Position numbers and translations under genes: made by a program. Shown here in pieces: positions 27,551 through 38,670 of a stretch of 64,000 nucleotides of DNA. The notes beneath the pieces are model-generated. The model did no database searches. It saw only the letters and a program-made list of their open reading frames with translations, and had not been told where the DNA came from. Within the stretch, counting starts at the first letter, position 1. Every line of letters begins with the position of its first letter. The DNA comes from Fragum whitleyi (lineage: Eukaryota; Mollusca; Bivalvia; Cardiida; Cardiidae). The stretch spans positions 62,001 to 126,000 of the forward strand of contig OX411559.1 of assembly GCA_948146395.1 (NCBI GenBank), in the 5' to 3' direction.

Positions 27551-28540
27551 GATGCATTCGTCTGTGCGTTTATGCAGCATCCCTGACCCCTTGTTATTCG
27601 ATTTAATAGTAATTATTTAATCCTGATTTAATGTTAAATATTTTGGGTACCCATTTTTCGATCGACTGATGCGCCCATGCATCCATACCCACATCGTCCC
27701 AAACACGCGCGTTCACTAGCTATGCATGTGCACTTCAAATTAACACCGGTTTCGTTGCCGTCTGATGCATTCGATTGTGCGTTTATGCAGCATCCCTGAC
27801 CTCTTATTATTCGATTTAATAGTAATTATTTGATCCTGATTTAATGTTAAATATTTTAAGGTACCCATTTTTCGATCGACTGATGCGCCCATGCATCCAT
27901 ACCAATATCGTCTTAAACACGCGTGTTCGCTAGCTATGCATGTGCGCTTCAAATTAACACCGGTTTCGTTGCTGTCTGATGCATCCGTCTGTGCGTTTAT
28001 GCAGCATCCCTGACCCCTTGTTATTCGATTTAATAGTAATTATTTAATCCTGATTTAATGTTAAATATTTTAGGTACCCATTTTTCGATCGACTGGATCG
28101 CTCATGCATCCATACCAACATCGTCCCAAACACGCGCGTTCACTAGCTATGCATGTGCGCTTCAAATTAACACCGGTTTCGTTGCCGTCTGATGCATCCG
28201 TCTGTGCGTTTATGCAGCATCCCTGACCCCTTGTTATTCGATTTAATAGTAATTATTTAATCCTGATTTAATGTTAAATATTTTGGGTACCCATTTTTCG
28301 ATCGACTGATGCGCCCATGCATCCATACCAACATCGTCCAAAACACTCGCGTTCGCTAGCTAGGCATGTGCGCTTCAAATTAACAACGGTTTCGTTGCCG
28401 TCTGATGCATCCGTCTGTGCGTTTATGCAGCATCCCTGACACCTTGTTATTCGATTTAATAGTAATTATTTAATCCTGATTTAATGTTAAATATTTTGGG
28501 TACCCATTTTTCGATCGACTGATGCGCCCATGCATCCATA
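27550..28540 (+). repeat. Satellite block between B2 and the 1279-bp units
   Basis: These are ordinary monomers continuing the 8038-bp match with 35.6-36.6 kb. Shared markers are CATTCGATTGTGCG, the 214-bp variant followed by CGTCTTAAACACGCGTG, the unusual GACTGGATCGCTC (28,091 and 36,129) and GCTAGGCATG (about 28,360 and 36,398). The monomer following the CATTCGATTG variant here has TTTTAAGGTACC where its relatives have TTTTAGGGTACC. Confidence 0.78.
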
Positions 28541-29819
28541 CCCACATCGCCAGAAACACGCGCGTTCACTAGCTATGCATATGCGCTTCAAATAAACACC
28601 GGTTTCGTTGCCGTCTGATGCATTCGTCTGTGCGTTTATGCAGCATCCCTGACCCCTTGTTTTTCGATTTAATAGTAATTATTTAATCCTGATTTAATGT
28701 TAAATATTTTGGGTACCCATTTTTCGATCGACTGATGCGCCCATGCATCCATACCCACATCGTCCCAAACACGCGCGTTCACTAGCTATGTATGTGCGCT
28801 TCAAATTAACACCGGTTTCGTTGCCGTCTAATGCATCCGTCTGTGCGTTTATGCAGCATCCCTGACCCCTTGTTATTCGATTTAATAGTAATTATTTAAT
28901 CCTGATTTAATGTTAAATATATTGGGTACCCATTTTTCGATCGACTGATGCGCCCATGCATCCATACCAATATCGTCCAAAACACGCGCGTTCACTAGCT
29001 ATGCATGTGCGCTTCAAATAAACACCGATTTCGTTACCGTCTGATGCATTCGTCTGTGCGTTTATGCAGCATCCCTGACCCCTTGTTATTCGATTTAATA
29101 GTAATTATTTAATCCTGATTTAATGTTAAATATTTTGGGTACCCATTTTTCGATCGACTGATGCGCCCATGCATCCATACCCACATCGTCCCAAACACGC
29201 GCGTTCACTAGCTATGCATGTGCACTTCAAATTAACACCGGTTTCGTTGCCGTCTGATGCATTCGATTGTGCGTTTATGCAGCATCCCTGACCCCTTGTT
29301 ATTCGATTTAATAGTAATTATTTAATCCTGATTTAATGTTAAATATTTTAGGGTACCAATTTTTCGATCGACTGATGCGCCCATGCATCCATACCAATAT
29401 CGTCTTAAACACGCGCGTTCGCTAGCTATGCATGTGCGCATCAAATTAACACCGGTTTCGTTGCTGTCTGATGCATCCGTCTGTGCGTTTATGCAGCATC
29501 CCTGACCCCTTGTTATTCGATTTAATAGTAATTATTTAATCCTGATTTAATGTTAAATATTTTGGGTACCCATTTTTCGATCGACTGATGCGCTCATGCA
29601 TCCATACCAACATCGTCCCAAACACGCGCGTTCACTAGCTATGCATGTGCGCTTCAAATTAACAACGGTTTCGTTGCCGTCTGATGCATCCGTCTGTGCG
29701 TTTATGCAGCATCCCTGACACCTTGTTATTCGATTTAATAGTAATTATTTAATCCTGATTTAATGTTAAATATTTTGGGTACCCATTTTTCGATCGACTG
29801 ATGCGCCCATGCATCCATA
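28541..29819 (+). repeat. 1279-bp six-monomer unit, copy D1
   Basis: The unit runs from CCCACATCGC at 28,541 to the next occurrence at 29,820. It contains GCTATGTATGTGCG (28,789), CCGATTTCGTTACCG (29,033), CATTCGATTGTGCG, one 214-bp monomer and a GCGCTCATGC monomer. Each reappears 1279 bp later. Five of its six monomers correspond to 20,563-21,628 (offset 7978), the likely source family. The related block at 36.5 kb has nothing in this place. Confidence 0.84.
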
Positions 29820-31098
29820 CCCACATCGCCCCAAACACGCGCGTTCACTAGCTATGCATGTGCGCTTTAAATAAACACCGGTTTCGTTGCCGTCTGATGC
29901 ATTCGTCTGTGCGTTTATGCAGCATCCCTGACCCCTTGTTTTTCGATTTAATAGTAATTATTTAATCCTGATTTAATGTTAAATATTTTGGGTACCCATT
30001 TTTCGATCGACTGATGCGCCCATGCATCCATACCCACATCGTCCCAAACACGCGCGTTCACTAGCTATGTATGTGCGCTTCAAATTAACACCGGTTTCGT
30101 TGCCGTCTAATGCATCCGTCTGTGCGTTTATGCAGCATCCCTGACCCCTTGTTATTCGATTTAATAGTAATTATTTAATCCTGATTTAATGTTAAATATA
30201 TTGGGTACCCATTTTTCGATCGACTGATGCGCCCATGCATCCATACCAATATCGTCCAACACACGCGCGTTCACTAGCTATGCATGTGCGCTTCAAATAA
30301 ACACCGGTTTCGTTACCGTCTGATGCATTCGTCTGTGCGTTTATGCAGCATCCCTGACCCCTTGTTATTCGATTTAATAGTAATTATTTAATCCTGATTT
30401 AATGTTAAATATTTTGGGTACCCATTTTTCGATCGACTGATGCGCCCATGCATCCATACCCACATCGTCCCAAACACGCGCGTTCACTAGCTATGCATGT
30501 GCACTTCAAATTAACACCGGTTTTGTTGCCGTCTGATGCATTCGATTGTGCGTTTATGCAGCATCCCTGACCCCTTGTTATTCGATTTAATAGTAATTAT
30601 TTAATCCTGATTTAATGTTAAATATTTTAGGGTACCAATTTTTCGATCGACTGATGCGCCCATGCATCCATACCAACATCGTCTTAAACACGCGCGTTCG
30701 CTAGCTATGCATGTGCGCATCAAATTAACACCGGTTTCGTTGCCGTCTGATGCATCCGTCTGTGCGTTTATGCAGCATCCCTGACCCCTTGTTATTCGAT
30801 TTAATAGTAATTATTTAATCCTGATTTAATGTTAAATATTTTGGGTACCCATTTTTCGATCGACTGATGCGCTCATGCATCCATACCAACATCGTCCCAA
30901 ACACGCGCGTTCACTAGCTATGCATGTGCGCTTCAAATTAACAACGGTTTCGTTGCCGTCTGATGCATCCGTCTGTGCGTTTATGCAGCATCCCTGACCC
31001 CTTGTTATTCGATTTAATAGTAATTATTTAATCCTGATTTAATGTTAAATATTTTGGGTACCCAATTTTCGATCGACTGATGCGCCCATGCATCCATA
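29820..31098 (+). repeat. 1279-bp six-monomer unit, copy D2
   Basis: This is the second tandem copy of the D unit, ending where CCCACATCGC recurs at 31,099. It differs by a few substitutions, for example CCGGTTTCGTTACCG for CCGATTTCG, CGTCCAACACACG at about 30,253 and CCAACATCGTCTTAAAC for CCAATATCGTCTTAAAC. D1 and D2 together total 2558 bp. This is exactly the change in offset (8038 to 5480) between this part of the array and 33.2-37.3 kb. Confidence 0.84.
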
Positions 31099-33020
31099 CC
31101 CACATCGCCCCAAACACGCGCGTTCACTAGCTATGCATATGCGCTTCAAATAAACACCGGTTTCGTTGCCGTCTGATGCATTCGTCTGTGCGTTTATGCA
31201 GCATCCCTGACCCCTTGTTTTTCGATTTAATAGTAATTATTCAATCCTGATTTAATGTTAAATATTTTGGGTACCCATTTTTCGATCGACTGATGCGCCC
31301 ATGCATCCATACCCACATCGTCCCAAACACGCGCATTCACTAGCTATGCATGTGCGCTTTAAATTAACACCGGTTTCGTTGCCGTCTGATGCATCCGTCT
31401 GTGCGTTTATGCAGCATCCCTGACCCCTTGTTATTCGATTTAATAGTAATTATATAATCCCGATTTAATGTTAAATATATTGGGTACCCATTTTTCGATC
31501 GACTGATGCGCCCATGCATCCATACCAACATCGTCCCAAACACGCGCGTTCACTAATTATGCATGTGCGCTTCAAATTAACACCGGTTTCGTTGCCGTCT
31601 GATGCATCCGTCTGTGCGTTTATGCAGCATCCCTGACCCCTTGTTATTCGATTTAATAGTAATTATTTAATCCTGATTTAATGTTAAATATTTAGGGTAC
31701 CCATTTTTCGATCGACTGATGCCCCCATGCATCCATACCCACATCGTCCCAAACACGCGCGTTCACTAGCTATGCATGTGCGCTTCAAATTAACACCGGT
31801 TTCGTTGTCGTCTGATGCATCCGTCTGTGCGTTTATGCAGCATTATTGACACATTGTTATTCGATTTAATAGTTATTATTTAATCCTGATTTAATGTTAA
31901 ATATTTTGGGTACCCATTTTTCGATCGACTGATGCGCCCATGCATCCATACCAACATCGTCCAAAACACGCGCGTTCAATAGCTATGCATGTGCGCTTCA
32001 AATAAATACCGGTTTCGTTGCCGTCTGATGCATTCGTCTGTGCGTTTATGCAGCATCCCTGACCCCTTGTTATTCGATTTAATAGTAATTATTTAATCCT
32101 GATTTAATGTTAAATATTTTGGGTACCCATTTTTCGATCGACTGATGCGCCCATGCATCCATACCAACATCGTCCTAAACACGCGCGTTCGCTAGCTATG
32201 CATGTGCGCTTCAAATTAACACCGGTTTCGTTGCCGTCTGATGCATCCGTCTGTGCGTTTATGCAGCATCCCTGACCCCTTGTTTTTTGATTTAATAGTA
32301 ATTATTTAATCCTGATTTAATGTTAAATATTTTGGGTACCCATTTTTCGATCGACTGATGTGCCCATGCATCCATACCCACATCGTCCCAAACACACGCG
32401 TTCACTAGCTATGCATGTGCGCTTCAAATCAACACCGGTTTCGTTGCCGTCTGATGCATCCGTCTGTGCGTTTATGCAGCATCCCTGACCCCTTGTTATT
32501 CGATTTAATAGTAATTATTTAATCCTGATTTAATGTTAAATATTTTGGGTACCCATTTTTCGATCGACTGATGCGCCCATGCATCCATACCAACATCGTC
32601 CAAAACACGCGCGTTCACTAGCTATGCATGTGCGCTTCAAATAAACACCGGTTTCGTTGCTGTCTGATGCATTCGTCTGTGCGTTTATGCAGCATTCCTG
32701 ACCCCTTGTTATTCGATTTAATAGTAATTATTTAATCCTGATTTAATGTTAAATATTTTGGGTACCCATTTTTTGATCGACTGATGCGCCCATGCATCCA
32801 TACCAACATCGTCCCAAACACGCGCGTTCGCTAGCTATGCATGTGCGCTTCAAATTAACAACGGTTTCGTTGCCGTCTGATGCATCCGTCTGTGCGTTTA
32901 TGCAGCATCCCTGACCCCTTGTTATTCGATTTAATAGTAATTATTCAATCCTGATTTAATGTTAAATATTTTGGGTACCCATTTTTCGATCGACTGATGC
33001 GCCCATGCATCCATACCAAC
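31099..33020 (+). repeat. Satellite segment E1, recopied at 36.6 and 41.3 kb
   Basis: Markers GCATATGCGC (31,135), GCGCATTCAC (31,331), ACTAATTATGC, TTTAGGGT (31,691), AGTTATTATT (31,871), CGTCCTAAACAC and TTCAAATCAAC (about 32,423) recur in the same order at 41.3-42.6 kb with a constant offset of 10,168. The first 700 bases also match 36,579 onward at offset 5480. There is nothing other than monomers here. Confidence 0.8.
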
Positions 33021-36000
33021 ATCGTCCCAAACACGCGCGTTCGCTAGCTATGCATGTGCGCTTCAAATTAACACCGGTTTCGTTGCCGTCTGATGCATCC
33101 GTCTGTGCGTTTATGCAGCATCCCTGACCCCGTGTTATTCGATTTAATAGTAATTATTTAATCCTGATTTAATGTTAAATATTTTGGGTACCCATTTTTC
33201 GATCGACTGATGCGCCCATGCATCCATACCCACATCGTCCCAAACACGCGCGTTCACTAGCTATGCATGTGCGCTTCTAATTAACACCGGTTTCGTTGCC
33301 GTCTGATGCATCCGTCTGTGCGTTTATGCAGCATCCCTGACCCCTTGTTATTCGATTTAATAGTAATTATCTAATCCTGATTTAATGTTAAATATTTTGG
33401 GTACCCATTTTTCGATCGACTGATGCGCCCATGCATAACACCGCTTTCGTTGCCGTCTGATGCATCCGTCTGTGCGTTTATGCAGCATCCCTGACCCCTT
33501 GTTATTCGATTTAATAGTAATTATTTAATCCTGATTTAATGTTAAATATTTTGGGTACCCATTTTTCGATCGACAGATGCGCCCATGAATCCATACCAAC
33601 ATCGTCCATAACACGCGCGTTCACTAGCTATGCATGAGCGCTTCAAATTAACACCGGTTTCGTTGCCGACTGATGCATTCGTCTGTGCGTTTATGCAGCA
33701 TCCCCGACCCCTTGTTTTTCGATTAAATAGTAATTATTTTATCCTGATTTAATGTTAAATATTTTGGGTACCCATTTTTCGATCGACTGATGCGCCCATG
33801 CATCCATACCAACATCGTCCCAAACACGCGCGTTCGCTAGCTATGCATGTGCGCTTCAAATTAACACAGGTTTCGCTGCCGTCTGATGCATCCGTCTTTG
33901 CGTTTATGCAGCATCCCTGACCCCTTGTTATTCGATTAAATAGTAATTATTTAATCCTGATTTAATGTTACATATTTTGGGTACCCATTTTTTGATCGAC
34001 TGATGCGCCCATGCATCCATACCTACATCGTCCCAAACACGCGCGTTCACTAGCTATGCATGTGCGATTCAAATTAACACCGGTTTCGTTGCCGTCTGAT
34101 GCATCCGTCTGTGCGTTTATGCAGCATCCCTGACCCCTTGTTATTCGATTTAATAGTAATTATTTAATCCTGATTTAATGTTAAATATTTTGGGTGCCCA
34201 TTTTTTAATCGACTGATGCGCCCATGCATCCATACCAACATCGTCCAAAACACGCGCGTTCACTAGCTATGCATGAGCGCTTCAAATTAACACCGGTTTC
34301 GTTGCCGTCTGATGCATTCGTCTGTGCGTTTATGCAGCATCCCTGACCCCTTGTTTTTCGATTTAAAAGTAATTATTTAATCCTGATTTAATGTTAAATA
34401 TTTTGGGTACCCATTTTTCGATCGACTGATGCGCCCATGCCTCCATACCCACATCGTCCCAAACACGCGCGTTCACTAGCTATGCATGTGCGCTTCAAAT
34501 AAACACCGGTTTCGTTGCCGTCTGATGCATCCGTCTGTGCGTTTATGCAGCATCCTTGACCCCTTGTTATTCGATTTAATAGTAATTATTTAATCCTGAT
34601 TTAATGTTAAATATTTTGGGTACCCATTTTTCGATCGACTGATGCGCCCATGCATCCATACCCACATCGTCCCAAACACGCGCGTTCACTAGCTATGCAT
34701 GTTCACTTCAAATTAACACCGGTTTCGTTGCCGTCTGATGCATCCGTCTGTGCGTTTATGCAGCATCCCTGACCCCTTGTTATTCGATTTAATAGTAATT
34801 ATTTAATCCTGATTTAATGTTAAATATTTTGGGTACCCATTTTTCGATCGACTGATGCGCAAATGCATCCATACCCACATCGTCCCAAACACGCGCGTTC
34901 ACTAGCTATGCATGTGCAGTTCAAATTAACACCGGTTTCGTTGCCGTCTGATGCATCCGTCTGTGCGTTTATGCAGCATCCCTGACCCCTTGTTATTCGA
35001 TCTAATAGTAATTATTTAATCTTGATTTAATGTAAAATATTTTGGGTACCCATTTTTCGATCGACTGATGCGTCCATGCATCCATACCCACATCGTCCCA
35101 AACACGCGCGTTCACTAGCTATGCATGTGCAGTTCAAATTAACACCGGTTTCGTTGCCGTCTGATGCATCCGTCTGTGCGTTTATGCAGCATCCCTGACT
35201 CCTTGTTATTCGATTTAATAGTAATTATTTAATCCTGATTTAATGTTAAATATTTTGGGTACCCATTTTTCGATCGACTGATGCGCCCATGCATCCATAC
35301 CCACATCGTCCCAAACACGCGCGTTCACTAGCTATGCATGTGCGCTTCAAATTAACACCGGTTTCGTTGCCGTCTAATGCATCCGTCTGTGCGTTTATGC
35401 AGCATCCCTGACCCCTTGTTATTCGATTTAATAGTAATTATTTAATCCTGATTTAATGTTAAATATATTGGGTACCCATTTTTCGATCGACTGATGCGCC
35501 CATGCATCCATACCAATATCGTCCAAAACACGCGCGTTCACTAGCTATGCATGTGCGCTTCAAATAAACACCGGTTTCGTTGCCGTCTGATGCATTCGTC
35601 TGTGCGTTTATGCAGCATCCCTGACCCCTTGTTATTCGATTTAATAGTAATTATTTAATCCTGATTTAATGTTAAATATTTTGGGTACCCATTTTTCGAT
35701 CGACTGATGCGCCCATGCATCCATACCCACATCGTCCCAAACACGCGCGTTCACTAGCTATGCATGTGCACTTCAAATTAACACCGGTTTCGTTGCCGTC
35801 TGATGCATTCGATTGTGCGTTTATGCAGCATCCCTGACCCCTTATTATTCGATTTAATAGTAATTATTTAATCCTGATTTAATGTTAAATATTTTAGGGT
35901 ACCCATTTTTCGATCGACTGATGCGCCCATGCATCCATACCAATATCGTCTTAAACACGCGTGTTCGCTAGCTATGCATGTGCGCTTCAAATTAACACCG

Positions 36001-36600
36001 GTTTCGTTGCTGTCTGATGCATCCGTCTGTGCGTTTATGCAGCATCCCTGACCCCTTGTTATTCGATTTAATAGTAATTATTTAATCCTGATTTAATGTT
36101 AAATATTTTGGGTACCCATTTTTCGATCGACTGGATCGCTCATGCATCCATACCAACATCGTCCCAAACACGCGCGTTCACTAGCTATGCATGTGCGCTT
36201 CAAATTAACAGCGGTTTCGTTGCCGTCTGATGCATCCGTCTGTGCGTTTATGCAGCATCCCTGACCCCTTGTTATTCGATTTAATAGTAATTATTTAATC
36301 CTGATTTAATGTTAAATATTTTGGGTACCCATTTTTCGATCGACTGATGCGCCCATGCATCCATACCAACATCGTCCAAAACACACGCGTTCGCTAGCTA
36401 GGCATGTGCGCTTCAAATTAACAACGGTTTCGTTGCCGTCTGATGCATCCGTCTGTGCGTTTATGCAGCATCCCTGACACCTTGTTATTCGATTTAATAG
36501 TAATTATTTAATCCTGATTTAATGTTAAATATTTTGGGTACCCATTTTTCGATCGACTGATGCGCCCATGCATCCATACCCACATCGCCCCAAACACGCG
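33020..36600 (+). repeat. Third copy of the 12.7-16.0 kb segment
   Basis: It matches copy A2 at offset 20,277 (CCCGTGTTATT at 33,129 versus 12,852; truncated monomer at 33,436 versus 13,159; GTTCACTTC at 34,701 versus 14,424) and B2 at offset 8038. Relative to A2 there is one extra monomer near 36.2-36.5 kb, where the single GCGCTCATG monomer of 15.8-16.0 kb corresponds to two (GACTGGATCGCTC and GCTAGGCATG). After this point the offset becomes 20,490. The GACTGGATCG change is shared with 28.1 kb but not with 15.85 kb. Confidence 0.82.
33408..33561 (+). repeat. Truncated 154-bp monomer, copy 5
   Basis: The deletion junction is identical (taacaccgct at 33,436), 8038 bp from copy 4 and 20,277 bp from copy 2. 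The GACAGATG/CATGAATCC partner follows. It has GCATCCCTG like copies 1 and 2, not GCATTCCTG like copies 3 and 4. I find no further copy to the right of this point. Confidence 0.92.
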
Positions 36601-38060
36601 CGTTCACTAGCTATGCATATGCGCTTCAAATAAACACCGGTTTCGTTGCCGTCTGATGCATTCGTCTGTGCGTTTATGCAGCATCCCTGACCCCTTGTTT
36701 TTCGATTTAATAGTAATTATTTAATCCTGATTTAATGTTAAATATTTTGGGTACCCATTTTTCGATCGACTGATGCGCCCATGCATCCATACCCACATCG
36801 TCCCAAACACGCGCATTCACTAGCTATGCATGTGCGCTTTAAATAAACACCGGTTTCGTTGCCGTCTGATGCATCCGTCTGTGCGTTTATGCAGCATCCC
36901 TGACCTCTTGTTATTCGATTTAATAGTAATTATTTAATCCTGATTTAATGTTAAATATTTTGGGTACTCCTTTTTCGATCGACTGATGCGCCCATGCATC
37001 CATACCAACATCGTCCCAAACACGCGCGTTCACTAATTATGCATGTGCGCTTCAAATTAACACCGGTTTCGTTGCCGTCTGATGCATCCGTCTGTGCGTT
37101 TATGCAGCATCCCTGACCCCTTGTTATTCGATTTAATAGTAATTATTTAATCCTGATTTAATGTTAAATATTTAGGGTACCCATTTTTCGATCGACTGAT
37201 GCCCCCATGCATCCATACCCACATCGTCCCAATCACACGCGTTCACTAGCGCTGCATGTGCGCTTCAAATTAACACCGGTTTCGCTGTCGTCTGATGCAT
37301 CCGTCTGTGCGTTTATGCAGCATCCTTGACCCATTGTTATTCGATTTAATAGTAATTATTTAATCCTGATTTAATGTTAAATATTTTGGGTACCCATTTT
37401 TCGATCGACTGATGCGCCCATGCATCCATACCAACATCGTCCAAAACACGCGCGTTCAATAGCTATGCATGTGCGCTTCAAATAAACACCGGTTTCGTTG
37501 CCGTCTGATGCATTCGTCTGTGCGTTTATGCAGCATTCCTGACCCCTTGTAATTCGATTTAATAGTAATTATTTAATCCTGATTTAATGTTAAATATTTT
37601 GGGTACCCATTTTTCGATCGACTGATGCGCCCATGCATCCATACCCACATCGCCCCAAACACGCGCGTTCACTAGCTATGCATATGCGCTTCAAATAAAC
37701 ACCGGTTTCGTTGTCGTCTGATGCATTCGTCTGTGCGTTTATGCAGCATCCCTGACCCCTTGTTTTTCGATTTAATAGTAATTATTTAATCCTGATTTAA
37801 TGTTAAATATTTTGGGTACCCATTTTTCGATCGACTGATGCGCCCATGCATCAATACCCACATCGTCCCAAACACGCGCATTCACTAGCTATGCATGTGC
37901 GCTTTAAATTAACACCGGTTTCGTTGCCGTCTGATGCATCCGTCTGTGCGTTTATGCAGCATCCCTGACCTCTTGTTATTCGATTTAATAGTAATTATAT
38001 AATCCTGATTTAATGTTAAATATATTGGGTACCCATTTTTCGATCGACTGATGCGCCCAT
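36600..38060 (+). repeat. Satellite segment matching 16.1-17.6 kb
   Basis: The order GCGCATTCAC (36,811), ACTAATTATGC, TTTAGGGT (37,171), CCAATCACACGCG (about 37,229), CGCTGTCG, GTAATTCG (37,549), CATCAATACCC and ACGTTCACTAATTATG (38,091) follows 16.1-17.6 kb at offset 20,490. CCAATCACACG is shared with A1 (about 7640) rather than A2, so the ancestry is mosaic. A private change, CTAGCGCTGCATG, lies at about 37,246. Confidence 0.78.
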
Positions 38061-38670
38061 GCATCCATACCAACATCGTCCCAAACACGCACGTTCACTA
38101 ATTATGCATGTGCGCTTCAAATTAACACCGGTTTCGTTGCCGTCTGATGCATCCGTCTGTGCGTTTATGCAGCATCCCTGACCCCTTGTTATTCGATTTA
38201 ATAAGAATTATTTAATCCTGATTTAATGTTAAAAATTAAGGGTACCCATTTTTCGATCGACTGATGCCCCCATGCATCCATACCCACATCGTCCCAAACA
38301 CACGCGTTCACTAGCTATGCATGTGCGCTTCAAATTAACACCCTTTTCGTTGTCGTCTGATGCATCCGTCTGTGCGTTTATGCAGCATCCCTGACCCATT
38401 GTTATTCGATTTAATAGTAATTATTTAATCCTGATTTAATGTTAAATATTTTGGGTACCCATTTTTCGATCGACTGATGCGCCCATGCATCCATACCAAC
38501 ATCGTCCCAAACACGCACGTTCACTAATTATGCATGTGCGCTTCAAATTAACACCGGTTTCGTTGCCGTCTGATGCATCCGTCTGTGCGTTTATGCAGCA
38601 TCCCTGACCCCTTGTTATTCGATTTAATAAGAATTATTTAATCCTGATTTAATGTTAAAAATTAAGGGTA
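38040..38670 (+). repeat. Two-monomer (426-bp) tandem duplication
   Basis: The pair ACGTTCACTAATTATG plus AATAAGAATT plus GTTAAAAATTAAGGG occurs twice. The last motif's A-run starts at 38,231 and 38,657, exactly 426 bp apart. Both are followed by the CCCTTTTCGTTGTCG monomer. The changes GTTAAAAATTAAGG and ACCCTTTTCG are found only here, so the duplication is recent and local. Confidence 0.85.
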
